From a bacterium (lineage in GTDB: Bacteria; Zhuqueibacterota; Zhuqueibacteria; Oleimicrobiales; Geothermoviventaceae), in assembly GCA_028275345.1 (NCBI GenBank), contig JAPWUV010000004.1, positions 186,001 through 250,000 on the forward strand: a DNA stretch of 64,000 nt. Direction: 5' to 3'. The notes under the pieces were generated by a model, which saw only the letters and a list, made by a program, of their open reading frames with translations, did no database searches and was not told the DNA's origin. Within the stretch, counting starts at the first letter, position 1; every line of letters begins with the position of its first letter. Positions 1 through 8,669 of this stretch are shown one piece after another. The translations under genes and the position numbers were made by a program.

Positions 1-66
1 AGTTGGAAGAATCCCTTTCGGCGCTCTGATCGAGAGCGACGGACGTCGACGGAGGAAATGCTTTAG
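1..66 (+). CDS. Possible C-terminal end of an upstream gene (partial)
   Basis: The frame beginning at base 1 is open until a TAG at 64-66 and would end in the residues STEEML. It closes 8 bases before the ABC exporter start. Exporters of the following type are often encoded as tandem half-transporter pairs, so this could be the tail of a partner subunit. No domain is visible in 21 residues and the reading is tentative. Confidence 0.3.
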   Translation, partial: SWKNPFRRSDRERRTSTEEML

Positions 67-74
67 GGCGGAAG

Positions 75-1928
75 ATGGCGGACCAGGACTATCGCGAGGA
101 GGAAATCCTCGGCAAGGCGTACGATGCGCGGCTCATGCGGCGGCTACTGCAGTACCTCCGGCCGTACCTGGCGGAGGCCGCAGCGGCCGTGGTCCTGCTC
201 CTCCTGCTCTCCCTGCTGCAGCTGCTCGGTCCGTACCTGGTGAAGGTCGCCATCGATGCTCACATCGCCCGCGGCCGCGTGGCAGGCCTCGCGGCGATCA
301 GCCTTTTGTTTTTCGCGGTGTTGCTGCTCCAATTCGCCGTGGAAGTGGCCCAATCCTATTTGATCCAGCGGATGGGCCAGAACATCATGCGCGACCTCCG
401 CCTCGAGGTCTTCGGTCATTTGCAGCGGCTACCGCTTTCCTATTTCGATCGCAATCCGGTGGGCCGCTTGATGACCCGCGTGACGACGGATGTGGAGAAC
501 CTCAACGAAATGCTCTCCTCCGGGGTCGTGGCCATTTTCGGCGACGTGTTCACCCTGACCGGGATCGCGGTGGTGATGCTTTGGATCCAGTGGCAGCTGG
601 CGCTGGTGAGTTTCCTGGTAGTTCCCTTCCTCACCGTTGCCACCTTCATGTTCCGGAGCAAAGTTCGCGAGGCCTACCGGGAGATTCGCGTCCGTATTGC
701 CAAGATCAACGCGTACCTTCAGGAGAACATCTCCGGCATGGCCGTCGTGCAGCTCTTCGGCCGGGAGAGCCGAAACCTGGACCATTTCCGGAAGCTGAAC
801 TACGATCATCTGGAGGCTTTTCTTCGGACCATTTTCTACCACGCCGTATTCTTCCCCGTCGTGGAGTTGCTGGGGGCGCTGGCCGTCGCGCTGATCCTGT
901 GGTACGGCGGGATTCGGATGCACGCCGGCTCCCTTACGATCGGGGCTGTTGTGGCTTTCATCCAGTATGCGCAGCGCTTCTTCCGCCCCATCTCGGACCT
1001 GGCGGAAAAGTACAACATCATGCAGTCGGCCATGGCCTCGGCGGAGAGGATCTTCCGCTTGCTGGACGAGCCCGAAGAGCCGGACTTCCGGAGCCCGGCC
1101 ATTCGTCCAGCGGTGGTGCGCGGCGAGATCGAGTTCCGCGGGGTCTGGTTCTCCTACAACGGCGAGGACTGGGTTCTGCGGGATGTTTCCTTCCGCATCG
1201 ATCCCGGGGAGCGAGTGGCCTTTGTGGGAGCCACGGGGGCCGGCAAAACCAGCATCATGAGCCTTTTGACGCGACTCTACGAGCCCCAGCGCGGCTGCAT
1301 TCTGCTGGATGGCGTGGATATCCGGCATATCCCGCGCGACGAGCTTCGCAGGAACATCGCCGTAGTCCCCCAGGAGGTCTTCCTTTTCGCCGGCACGGTG
1401 GAGGAGAACATCGGCCTGGGGAATGAGCGGATCTCCTCCGAGGCGATCAGGCAAGTGGCCGAAGCCCTCAACATCCACGAGATGATCGAGAAGCTGCCGC
1501 GCGGCTACCGAGAAGATGTCCGGGAGCGGGGGAGTAGACTCAGCCTGGGCCAGAGGCAGCTCATCTCCTTCGCTCGCGCCTTGGCTCATGATCCACGCGT
1601 GGTCGTTTTGGACGAGGCCACCTCCAGCGTCGACTCGGAGACCGAACGGATGGTCCAGGAGGCCTTGGAAAAGCTCTTGGCCGGCCGGACGGCGCTCATC
1701 GTCGCGCATCGCTTGTCCACGGTTCAGAACGCCGACCGCATTCTCGTCCTGCACAAGGGGGAAATCCGGGAGGTCGGTACCCACAGCGAGCTCTTGGCTC
1801 GGCAAGGGATATACTATCGGCTGTACCAGTTGCAGCTCGCTGGGTTAAAGGTGGAGCGCCCGGTGGAAGGGGAGAGCTCGGCGCCCTCGAGCGAAGCAGC
1901 TTCCCACGCGCCGGCGACACGCGCTTGA
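75..1928 (+). CDS. ABC exporter half-transporter, permease-ATPase fusion (MsbA/MdlB-like)
   Basis: This 617-residue protein fuses a six-helix type IV exporter membrane domain (about residues 20-330) to an ATP-binding domain (about 345-580). Visible motifs are Walker A GATGAGKTS near residue 385, a Q-loop VVPQE, a signature written LSLGQ at 489-493 in place of LSGGQ, Walker B VVVLDEATS and the H-loop AHRLS. The transmembrane part carries the usual intracellular-loop residues RLMTRVTTDVENL. The start follows GGGCGGAAG with normal spacing. The family exports lipids, peptides or drugs as a dimer; substrate cannot be read from sequence. The non-canonical signature and the possible upstream gene end suggest one half of a heterodimer. 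The tail (about 590-617) is Ser/Ala-rich and probably disordered. Confidence 0.93.
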   Translation: MADQDYREEEILGKAYDARLMRRLLQYLRPYLAEAAAAVVLLLLLSLLQLLGPYLVKVAIDAHIARGRVAGLAAISLLFFAVLLLQFAVEVAQSYLIQRMGQNIMRDLRLEVFGHLQRLPLSYFDRNPVGRLMTRVTTDVENLNEMLSSGVVAIFGDVFTLTGIAVVMLWIQWQLALVSFLVVPFLTVATFMFRSKVREAYREIRVRIAKINAYLQENISGMAVVQLFGRESRNLDHFRKLNYDHLEAFLRTIFYHAVFFPVVELLGALAVALILWYGGIRMHAGSLTIGAVVAFIQYAQRFFRPISDLAEKYNIMQSAMASAERIFRLLDEPEEPDFRSPAIRPAVVRGEIEFRGVWFSYNGEDWVLRDVSFRIDPGERVAFVGATGAGKTSIMSLLTRLYEPQRGCILLDGVDIRHIPRDELRRNIAVVPQEVFLFAGTVEENIGLGNERISSEAIRQVAEALNIHEMIEKLPRGYREDVRERGSRLSLGQRQLISFARALAHDPRVVVLDEATSSVDSETERMVQEALEKLLAGRTALIVAHRLSTVQNADRILVLHKGEIREVGTHSELLARQGIYYRLYQLQLAGLKVERPVEGESSAPSSEAASHAPATRA

Positions 1929-2553
1929 GCTTGTGGAGGCACGAGCGCAGCCGACGGCAAGCCGAGGAGCAGCGGGCTCTTTTCATTCCGCTCAGGGGGC
2001 GAGACCTCGGCGCGCGAGCGCACGGCGGAGGGGCTAAGAACGGTGGTGCTTGCGGCACCCGACCTCGGCCCACTCAGCCTGGCCCTGCGGCAATTCCTTC
2101 CAGTTGTTTTCACCGCCTGCAGATGCTTCCCACGTCCGACCTTCCGCCGGCGTGAGCTGCGGGGTCTTGTGATTTCCCGGTCCCCTGCCTGCCCGTGGGT
2201 CTCCGCGGGACCCCAGCATTCCGCGGTCTGGCGCCTCGGTATCGGAGAGGGAAGATCCGGCAACCACTGGACCCGCGGCGCGATTCGCCGTAGCCCCGTC
2301 GACCAAAAGGGGTCACGTCCCGGCACGATGAAGCCACGGAGAAGCAGGACAAGTCCGGCCCGAGGGAGCGAGCGGAGCTCCTCCCCTGCCTGACTTCTCT
2401 CGGGTCCGGGCGTTTCCGCCGGTCGCACTCGTGCGGGGCCAGAAACGCCGGCAGAGCGCCCTGAGCCCGCGGCTCGCTCGTCCCAAAGGCATGGACCGTC
2501 GCGTTCCGGTGGAAAAGTGGGCAGAGACGGGGGCGAGTTTTGGCAAGTCGGAC
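1929..2553 (+). other. Gene-free stretch between ABC exporter and CRISPR locus
   Basis: About 620 GC-rich bases. Several short open frames overlap on both strands, but none has a ribosome-binding site plus a recognisable protein. I see no tRNA or long inverted repeat. Confidence 0.5.
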
Positions 2554-2582
2554 TTGACTTTTACGTTGGAATTGCCTAAGAT
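2554..2582 (+). promoter_or_regulatory. Sigma70-type promoter upstream of cas6
   Basis: A -35 TTGACT (2554-2559) and a -10 TAAGAT (2577-2582) are separated by exactly 17 bases, predicting a start near 2590. The local sequence is AT-richer than its surroundings. It precedes cas6 by about 165 bases, with a strong terminator-like hairpin in between. Confidence 0.7.
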
Positions 2583-2645
2583 CACGCCGTTCATTGGGGC
2601 GAGCTTGGGGACTGAACCATTCCAGGCGCTCAGGCGGACAACATG

Positions 2646-2695
2646 AGGCACCCATTCCCTTGATTCCCAGGTGGAGTGGGTGCCTTTGTCTTTTC
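2646..2695 (+). terminator. Intrinsic terminator or attenuator in the cas6 leader
   Basis: Arms AGGCACCCATTCC (2646-2658) and GGAGTGGGTGCCT (2673-2685) form a 13-pair stem with one G-U pair, followed by TTGTCTTTTC. It lies between the promoter at 2554-2582 and the cas6 start. It would either stop a short RNA of about 100 bases or act as an attenuator for the cas operon. Confidence 0.7.
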
Positions 2696-2753
2696 GGGAG
2701 AAGGGTGTCCGGGTGGGGGCTCGCAGTTGCCATGAGAGGCGTGGATAATCACG

Positions 2754-3689
2754 ATGGGCGTCGAGATTGCCATCTTCGACCTCTTGCTTGAACCGCGATC
2801 CGAGGGGGTTCCTCACGGCCACTACCTCGGTTCCGCACTGCGGGGAGCTTTCGGCCGCTGTCTGAAGCGGACCGTCTGCATCGTGCCCCAAGGGGAGTGC
2901 GCCCATTGCCCCCTCCAGACCCATTGCCCCTACGTGTACCTTTTCGAGACCCCGGGGGAGGGCCGTCCGTCCCCATTCGGGTTGGAGACGGCCCCTCACC
3001 CCTTCGTCATCTGTCCGCCGGGTCCGCTCGAGCCGGAAACGATCCCTCTTGAGGTTCGCCTGGTGCTGATCGGCCGTGCTGTCAGCTTTCTCCCGCACGT
3101 GCTCTGGAGCTTCCACAGGCTGTGCCAGGCGGGGCTTGGAGCCGAGAGGCGGCGGTACGCCCTTGCGTCCGTCGTGGCGCGCACGGAATCCGGTCCCTGC
3201 CCGATCTGGTCACCCGGAGATCCCACGATCCATCTGTCCGGCTTTCACGCCCAGAAGCTGGAGCCGGGGGCAACTCCTCTCGGGGAGGTGAGCTCCGTGA
3301 GGCTCTCCTTCGTGACGCCCCTTCGCATCCGACATGAGCGACGGCTCTGCACGCGTCTGACCTTCCCCATCCTGATGACCAATATCCTCCGCCGCCTCTA
3401 CCTACTCGAGCAGTACCACGGCGACGGGAAGTGGGAACTCGACCACCGCGCGCTGATCGCAGCGGCGGACGAAGTCCAGTGCCTGGAATACCGATTGCTA
3501 TGGTACGACTGGACTCGCTACTCAAGCCGGCAGGAGACCAAGATGCAGCTCGGTGGACTCATCGGGACCGTCACCTTCGCCGGCAAACTCGGCCCGTTCC
3601 TCCCGTTCCTGAAAGCGGCGGAGCTTGTGCACGTGGGTCGAAACACGAGCTTCGGCCTGGGGAGGATGGTCATCCAAGAGATCAGCTGA
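2754..3689 (+). CDS. cas6: CRISPR repeat endoribonuclease Cas6
   Basis: A 311-residue RAMP-fold protein that should cut the array transcript within each repeat, leaving an 8-base 5' handle (ATTGAGAC here). The C-terminal half has the Cas6 C-terminal domain (PF10040 type), ending in the Gly-rich loop HVGRNTSFGLGRM. The N-terminal part has LGSALRGAFG and a Cys cluster CAHCPLQTHC, seen in the long bacterial Cas6 branch. Histidine candidates for catalysis lie near the N terminus (PHGHYLG). It is the first gene of the type III-A operon, followed after 170 bases by cas10. The start ATG has only a weak purine stretch upstream (GAGAGG). Confidence 0.85.
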   Translation: MGVEIAIFDLLLEPRSEGVPHGHYLGSALRGAFGRCLKRTVCIVPQGECAHCPLQTHCPYVYLFETPGEGRPSPFGLETAPHPFVICPPGPLEPETIPLEVRLVLIGRAVSFLPHVLWSFHRLCQAGLGAERRRYALASVVARTESGPCPIWSPGDPTIHLSGFHAQKLEPGATPLGEVSSVRLSFVTPLRIRHERRLCTRLTFPILMTNILRRLYLLEQYHGDGKWELDHRALIAAADEVQCLEYRLLWYDWTRYSSRQETKMQLGGLIGTVTFAGKLGPFLPFLKAAELVHVGRNTSFGLGRMVIQEIS

Positions 3690-3860
3690 CCATGAAGCAA
3701 GGGGAGAGGCAAAAGGTATGGGCTGCCCCAAAGGGGACGGGTTCCGTCGCGAGAGGGCGCGGAGACGGGGGAACGGTTCGGCCCGCGCGGATCCCACGGG
3801 CGCCCAGCCGGATCGGTTTCCCTGGGGGAGGTGTCGGCCCAAAGGCAGGGTGGAGAGGAT

Positions 3861-6296
3861 ATGATGAGGGATTTGTTGCCACTGGACTCTGATCGCAAGG
3901 CGCTTCTCATCGCAGCGCTGTTCCACGACATCGGTAAGTTCCAGTATCGCGCCGAAAAGACGACGGTGCGGCACGAGGAGAACAGTGGGCGTTTCATCCG
4001 CGAGCACCTGCGGGGATTCAAGGCCCTGGAGGAGGCCCTGGAGGAAGCCGCCAAACTGGCGGAGGGCCATCATCAGGAGCTCGCGCACCGGCACCTAGCG
4101 GACGCGGATCGGCTCTCGGCATCCGAGAGGATGGAGGATGAGATGCAGGCGGCCCGCAGGCCGCTGGAATCCATCTTCGCGAGGATCCAGATCGACACCT
4201 CCGTCCCCCCGCCGTCCGAGACCTTCAGTCTCTGGCCCGGCCCCCTGGGACCCGAATGCGTTTTCCCCGAGAAAAGCGCCGGGGACTGGAAGGAAGAGGA
4301 GTCCCGCGTGTTGGAGTCCCACCGCAACGCCTGGGAAGGATTCCTGGGCGAGCTTGCCAATGTTCCCAAAGGGCTCGATTTCCCGGGCCTGCTCCACACA
4401 TTTCACGCGCTCCTGGAGCGGTGGTGTACGCGAGTGACCAGCGCCGCCTACAAGGCGGTGCCGGACATCAGTCTGTTCGATCACCTACGTGTCACCGCCG
4501 CCTACGCGGATTGCCTCTACCTCGCCGAGGATTCGGAGAAGCCCATCGTCGTCATTGAGGGCGACCTCGGGGGGATTCAACGCTTCATCTACCGCCTTCG
4601 GACCCCAGAGGGTGAACAGAAGGGGATGGCCAAGCAACTGCGGGGTCGGTCCTTCTACGTCAGGCTGCTCAACGACACACTGGCCAACTGGATCCTAGAC
4701 GAACTCGGCCTCTTCCGGCCCAATTTGATCCTCAGCGGAGGTGGCCGCTTCTTGATCCTGGCCCCCAACCGGAAGGATACCCATGATTTGCTGAGACGGC
4801 TGCGGCAGCAGGCCAATGAGTGGCTCCTCCAGGAACTCCACCAGGACCTCACCCTCGCGCTGGAGTGGGAAAGCTTCTCCCTGCAGGAAATGGAGGATTT
4901 CGCGCAGGTGAGCAAGCGGGTAGGCCAGAAGATCCAAAGTGCCAAGCTGCGCCGCGCCTCCGATCTCCTCGCCAGTGAGGAGCTTTTCGGTCCCTTTGAG
5001 GATGAGAAGGCCGAGCTCGAAGCTTGCCCAATCTGCCAGAAACTCGTGGAGGACAGGGAACGCTACGAGGGCAAATGCCGGATCTGCGCTCTCCACCAAG
5101 GGATGGGCGGGGCGATCCCGAAGTCGCAATACCTCGTGGAAGTGGCAAGCGCCAACGTGAGCCGGCTAAGTCCGGGCTGCGGTCGGGTCCTCGTCCCCTT
5201 CCCGGTGTTCGGCCGGGCGTGGTACCTTGCGAGTCAGGGGGAGCCCGGCAAACCCACGGATCTGGAGGCCATTGTCTCCAGCCTGCCAAAAGGGGCTCGC
5301 CTTCGCATCACCACGCTGGGCGATAGCCAATTCCTTTCGGATGAGCCCCTTAGGGCCATCGATAAGGTCAACGGCGGACGGGGCGCGCTCGATTTCCTCT
5401 TCCTGGCCAACCACCTGCCGCAAGAGGACGGCCAGGTGAAGGATTTCGAGACCATCGCCGAGGAAGGCCCCTCGTACCCCTACCTGGGCTTCCTCCGAGC
5501 TGATGTGGACGATCTGGGATTCATCTTCAGCCACGGTTTCGGTAGGGCTGCCGCGCCCCGGCAAGACAACGTGAGTTTGAGCCGCTTCGCCACCCTCAGT
5601 CGCGAGCTCGATCTGTTCTTCTCCTGTCACGTGAACGAACTCGCCAAAGAATTCGGGCTCTACATCACCTATAGCGGTGGCGACGACCTGTTCGTGATCG
5701 GCCATTGGAAGAACGTTTTGGACTTCGGTCGGCAACTCTACCAGGACTTCACGAGATTCACCTGCGGGAACCGGAACGTCGGCCTGAGCGCCGGGTTGCT
5801 TGTGGAAAAGCCCAATTATCCGATCCGTTTTGCGGCCCAGGAGGCGCAAGAAGCTCAGGAAAAGGCCAAGTCCCGCACGCCCGAGTGCAAGGGCGGCGAT
5901 GACCTCGGTAAACGCGCTTTCTGCGCGTTCGACTGCGTGCACCCGTGGGAACGCGCACTGAAACTCCTCGAATACGGCGATGACCTCGTGTCCCTCGTGG
6001 AAAAGGAGTATGAGCTCCGCTCCCTTGTGAGGTTCATCCTGGAGCTCACGCGCTCTGGCTGGACGGAGGAGGGGGTGGATGTTCGAACCTACCCCAGGCT
6101 CTACTACGCCTTGGCGCGGAAGGCGAACGTCACAGCGGAAAGCCGCCGCAAGCCAGCCGCCGAGGCCGAGGACAAGGTGCGCCTCTTCGGCCGGCTGATC
6201 AGCGAGACGGACCTGTTCCGGAGCGAGCTGGACCTGTTCCGGGACTTCGCAGTCGTTGGGAACTACGTGCTGTTGGCAACTCGGCGTAGAAGGTGA
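3861..6296 (+). CDS. cas10: Type III-A large subunit Cas10/Csm1 (HD nuclease plus cyclic oligoadenylate synthase)
   Basis: This 811-residue signature subunit of the Csm complex cuts single-stranded DNA with its HD domain and makes cyclic oligoadenylate when target RNA is bound. Seen here: an N-terminal HD motif ALFHDIGKF with H22-D23; a degenerate first palm (GGGRFLILAPN); a zinc finger CPIC...CRIC (Cys 389, 392, 406, 409); and the active second palm with GGDDLF (G606-D609). Both activities therefore look intact. I chose the second of the upstream in-frame options because GTGGAGAGGAT lies directly before ATGATG. Csm2 follows 31 bases downstream. Length is typical for Csm1 (about 750-850). Confidence 0.95.
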   Translation: MMRDLLPLDSDRKALLIAALFHDIGKFQYRAEKTTVRHEENSGRFIREHLRGFKALEEALEEAAKLAEGHHQELAHRHLADADRLSASERMEDEMQAARRPLESIFARIQIDTSVPPPSETFSLWPGPLGPECVFPEKSAGDWKEEESRVLESHRNAWEGFLGELANVPKGLDFPGLLHTFHALLERWCTRVTSAAYKAVPDISLFDHLRVTAAYADCLYLAEDSEKPIVVIEGDLGGIQRFIYRLRTPEGEQKGMAKQLRGRSFYVRLLNDTLANWILDELGLFRPNLILSGGGRFLILAPNRKDTHDLLRRLRQQANEWLLQELHQDLTLALEWESFSLQEMEDFAQVSKRVGQKIQSAKLRRASDLLASEELFGPFEDEKAELEACPICQKLVEDRERYEGKCRICALHQGMGGAIPKSQYLVEVASANVSRLSPGCGRVLVPFPVFGRAWYLASQGEPGKPTDLEAIVSSLPKGARLRITTLGDSQFLSDEPLRAIDKVNGGRGALDFLFLANHLPQEDGQVKDFETIAEEGPSYPYLGFLRADVDDLGFIFSHGFGRAAAPRQDNVSLSRFATLSRELDLFFSCHVNELAKEFGLYITYSGGDDLFVIGHWKNVLDFGRQLYQDFTRFTCGNRNVGLSAGLLVEKPNYPIRFAAQEAQEAQEKAKSRTPECKGGDDLGKRAFCAFDCVHPWERALKLLEYGDDLVSLVEKEYELRSLVRFILELTRSGWTEEGVDVRTYPRLYYALARKANVTAESRRKPAAEAEDKVRLFGRLISETDLFRSELDLFRDFAVVGNYVLLATRRRR

Positions 6297-6327
6297 ACAG
6301 GAGTAAGCGCAAGGAGGTGAGTGGACC

Positions 6328-6711
6328 ATGAATGGCGAGATTCCGGACGATCTGGCAAAGTTGGAGCCCGAGAAACTGGCCGACGTGGCGCGGACGAAAG
6401 GTGAGGAATTCGCGAGAAACATCAGGGTTTCCCAGATCCGCAACATCTACAGCGCCATCACTCGCATCCGGAATGAGTACCAGAGCTCGGGGAAGAGCTT
6501 CGAGGCGGTGCATCGGCGGTTGGTGCTATTGCGACCGCGTCTGGCCTACGCCGCGGGGCGGAACCCGGAAGTAAAGCCCTTCCAGGAACTCTTCGACAAG
6601 GCCATTGAGGCCGTCCTGAGGTCCACGAAGAAAAACGAGGCCTTGGAGAATTTCTTCGCCCTTGCGGAGGCTGTGGTGGCGTACCACAAGTTCTACGGGG
6701 CAAAAGACTAG
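6328..6711 (+). CDS. csm2: Csm2, small subunit of the Csm complex
   Basis: A 127-residue, largely helical protein of the type III-A small-subunit family, which lines the inner face of the effector filament along the crRNA-target duplex. The conserved core is ARNIRVSQIRNIYSAI, followed by RLVLLRPRLAYAAGR and a C-terminal FFALAEAVVAYHKFYG. AAGGAGGTGAG precedes the ATG at good spacing. It lies between cas10 and csm3 with short gaps, so it is part of one operon. Confidence 0.93.
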   Translation: MNGEIPDDLAKLEPEKLADVARTKGEEFARNIRVSQIRNIYSAITRIRNEYQSSGKSFEAVHRRLVLLRPRLAYAAGRNPEVKPFQELFDKAIEAVLRSTKKNEALENFFALAEAVVAYHKFYGAKD

Positions 6712-6723
6712 GGGAGAGGAACC

Positions 6724-7536
6724 ATGAGTGGATATCGTTTGCGCGCCAATGTGCTCATCTGTGGAAAGATCGAGGTCCTGACGGGTCTTCACATCGGGGG
6801 CGGCAGAGGGAAGACCGAAATCGGTGGGGTCGATCAGCCTGTGATACGGGATCCTGCCAGCGGTTTTCCGTACCTCCCGGGCTCTTCGATCCGCGGCAAA
6901 ATGCGAATGCTCCTCGAATATGCGCTGTGCCTGGTGGGCCTGTCCCCAAGGGACAAGAGAGAGCCAGGCTCGGTCCACGAGTGCGGGAAGCCAGACTGCC
7001 CCGTTTGCCAGATTTTCGGCACGGCGGCAGAGGAAGGCGGCTTGGGGCCGTCTCGCCTGATTGTTCGCGATGCTTTCCCGGATGCCCAAACCCAAGAATT
7101 CTGGAAAGAACTGGACACCGAGCTCCTCTACACCGAATACAAGGGGGAAAATTACCTGGATCGCCTCACCTCTCGGGCCAATCCTCGCTTTTTCGAGCGC
7201 GTCGTGCCCAATAGCTGGTTCAATTTCGAGATGGTGTACAGCGTGTTCAACTTCCCGGAGGTGGATGACCTGGGCATGCTGCCCTACGTCTTCCAGGGCA
7301 TGCGGCTGCTGGAGCACTCCGCCCTCGGAGGACATGGGAGCCGCGGCTACGGGAAGGTCCGCTTCCACTTGTACATGGAGAACGCTTCACTCCCGCTCTA
7401 CAAACCGGAAGACTACGGTAGGGGCAAGATCAGGTTGCCCGATTTGGATAAAGTCGACAGGAAGACGCTCCGCACGCTGGACGGCGTGGATGTGGATGAG
7501 CTGGTGGCGGACCTTCGGAAGAAGCTTCCCGCCTGA
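6724..7536 (+). CDS. csm3: Csm3, RAMP backbone subunit and target-RNA nuclease
   Basis: A 270-residue Cas7-group protein forming the backbone of the Csm complex and cutting the bound target RNA every six bases. The diagnostic run is GVDQPVIRD, followed by PYLPGSSIRGKMR; D37 corresponds by position to the catalytic aspartate of characterised Csm3 proteins. A Cys pair region (CGKPDCPVCQIFG) and the C-terminal GHGSRGYGKVRF glycine loop are also as expected. GGGGAGAGGAACC precedes the ATG, 12 bases after csm2 ends. A 140-base gap separates it from csm4. Confidence 0.95.
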   Translation: MSGYRLRANVLICGKIEVLTGLHIGGGRGKTEIGGVDQPVIRDPASGFPYLPGSSIRGKMRMLLEYALCLVGLSPRDKREPGSVHECGKPDCPVCQIFGTAAEEGGLGPSRLIVRDAFPDAQTQEFWKELDTELLYTEYKGENYLDRLTSRANPRFFERVVPNSWFNFEMVYSVFNFPEVDDLGMLPYVFQGMRLLEHSALGGHGSRGYGKVRFHLYMENASLPLYKPEDYGRGKIRLPDLDKVDRKTLRTLDGVDVDELVADLRKKLPA

Positions 7537-7676
7537 TTCTCCGGCGCGACCCGTCTGACGCTGCGCTGCGGAGCGGCTTCCCTGTCCGGAGCGTCGCTGC
7601 TTCCGGCAGCGGTCCGGGGCGCGTCCTTACGCGAAGGCTATGCGGACACGCCCGTTCACACACAGGAGGCGAAGCC

Positions 7677-8669
7677 GTGTGGATCGTTCGGCTCAAACCG
7701 CGGGGCTCGGTTTCTCCTGAGCTTCGCTCCGATACCCTGTTCGGCTGCATTGCCTGGGCGGCCGTAGCCCTGGAAGGCCCTCGCCGGGTGGAGGCTTGGC
7801 TCACGGCATTCGAGGACGGCGATCCGCCGTTTCTTCTGTCCAGCACCTTCCCCTACCAGGAGGGGAGTGACGGGGGCCGAGTCTACTTCCTCCCGAGGCC
7901 CCTTCATTGGCCGCGGCTTCCGGAGCCGCGCACGCTTGAGGAATACCGATCCCGGAAAAAGATGAAGAAGCGCAGATACGTGCCGCAGGACACCTTCGCC
8001 CGGGTCCTCCTTGGCGAACTCGACGTGCAGCCTTCCGGGGAGGACCCCCGGCTCCAGTCGGAATCGGTGCTCCACAATCGAATCAACCGCCTCACCTGGG
8101 GCACCACTGAGCCCGGCCGGCTCTTCTACCAAGAGCAGCTCTTCTTGCCGACAAACACCGGGCTCTATTTCCTCCTCGACGTGCTCCACGAGTCGGAAAC
8201 GGGCTTGCTCAAAACCTGCGTACACCTCCTGGAGCACCTCGGCTGGGGCGGCAATAGCGCAAGCGGCATGAATCACTTCTCGGTGGAGATTGAGGAGAAG
8301 GGGAGAGAGGATTTCCTGCCCCGGGCGGATTCGCCCACCCATTTCGTCACCCTCTCGCTCTACTTCCCGAAGCCTCGGGAGCGGGGGCATTTCGCTGCCC
8401 ATGCCGATCGCTGTTGGTACGAGCTCGTCTGGCGCCGAGGCAAGATCGGGGGTCGATTCTTCCCCTCGGGCCATTTCTGGAAACGAGCGGTGAACTACTT
8501 CGTCGAGGGTTCCGTCTTCCCCTTGATCGACGGCGCACTCGGCTGCTTCGGGTGCAATCCACTGGTGAAAGCGGTGGAGCTGAAGAGCCCGTACGGGGCG
8601 CTTCGCCAAGTTCGAAGCTTTGGGATGGCCTTTGCTGTGCCGGCCAAAGTCACAGGAGTTCAGGAATGA
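7677..8669 (+). CDS. csm4: Csm4, Cas5-group RAMP subunit
   Basis: A 330-residue protein that binds the 5' handle of the crRNA and joins Cas10 to the Csm3 backbone. N-terminal LKPRGSVSPELRSDTLFGCIAW is the Csm4 pattern (quoted in part: RSDTLFGCIAW), and HNRINRLTWGTTEPGRLF and WGGNSASGMNHF are further family blocks. The start is GTG (7677), supported by AGGAGGCG eight bases upstream; no better ATG exists. The stop overlaps the csm5 start (ATGA), implying translational coupling. Confidence 0.9.
   Translation: MWIVRLKPRGSVSPELRSDTLFGCIAWAAVALEGPRRVEAWLTAFEDGDPPFLLSSTFPYQEGSDGGRVYFLPRPLHWPRLPEPRTLEEYRSRKKMKKRRYVPQDTFARVLLGELDVQPSGEDPRLQSESVLHNRINRLTWGTTEPGRLFYQEQLFLPTNTGLYFLLDVLHESETGLLKTCVHLLEHLGWGGNSASGMNHFSVEIEEKGREDFLPRADSPTHFVTLSLYFPKPRERGHFAAHADRCWYELVWRRGKIGGRFFPSGHFWKRAVNYFVEGSVFPLIDGALGCFGCNPLVKAVELKSPYGALRQVRSFGMAFAVPAKVTGVQE

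Noticed and set aside
429-1805. Long minus-strand frame opposite the ABC exporter gene
   Set aside because: Antisense shadow of a GC-rich gene; the plus-strand protein has all ABC motifs.
8414-8665. N-terminal extension of csm5
   Set aside because: It overlaps csm4 and is unconserved; the ATG at 8666 gives the standard Csm5 start.
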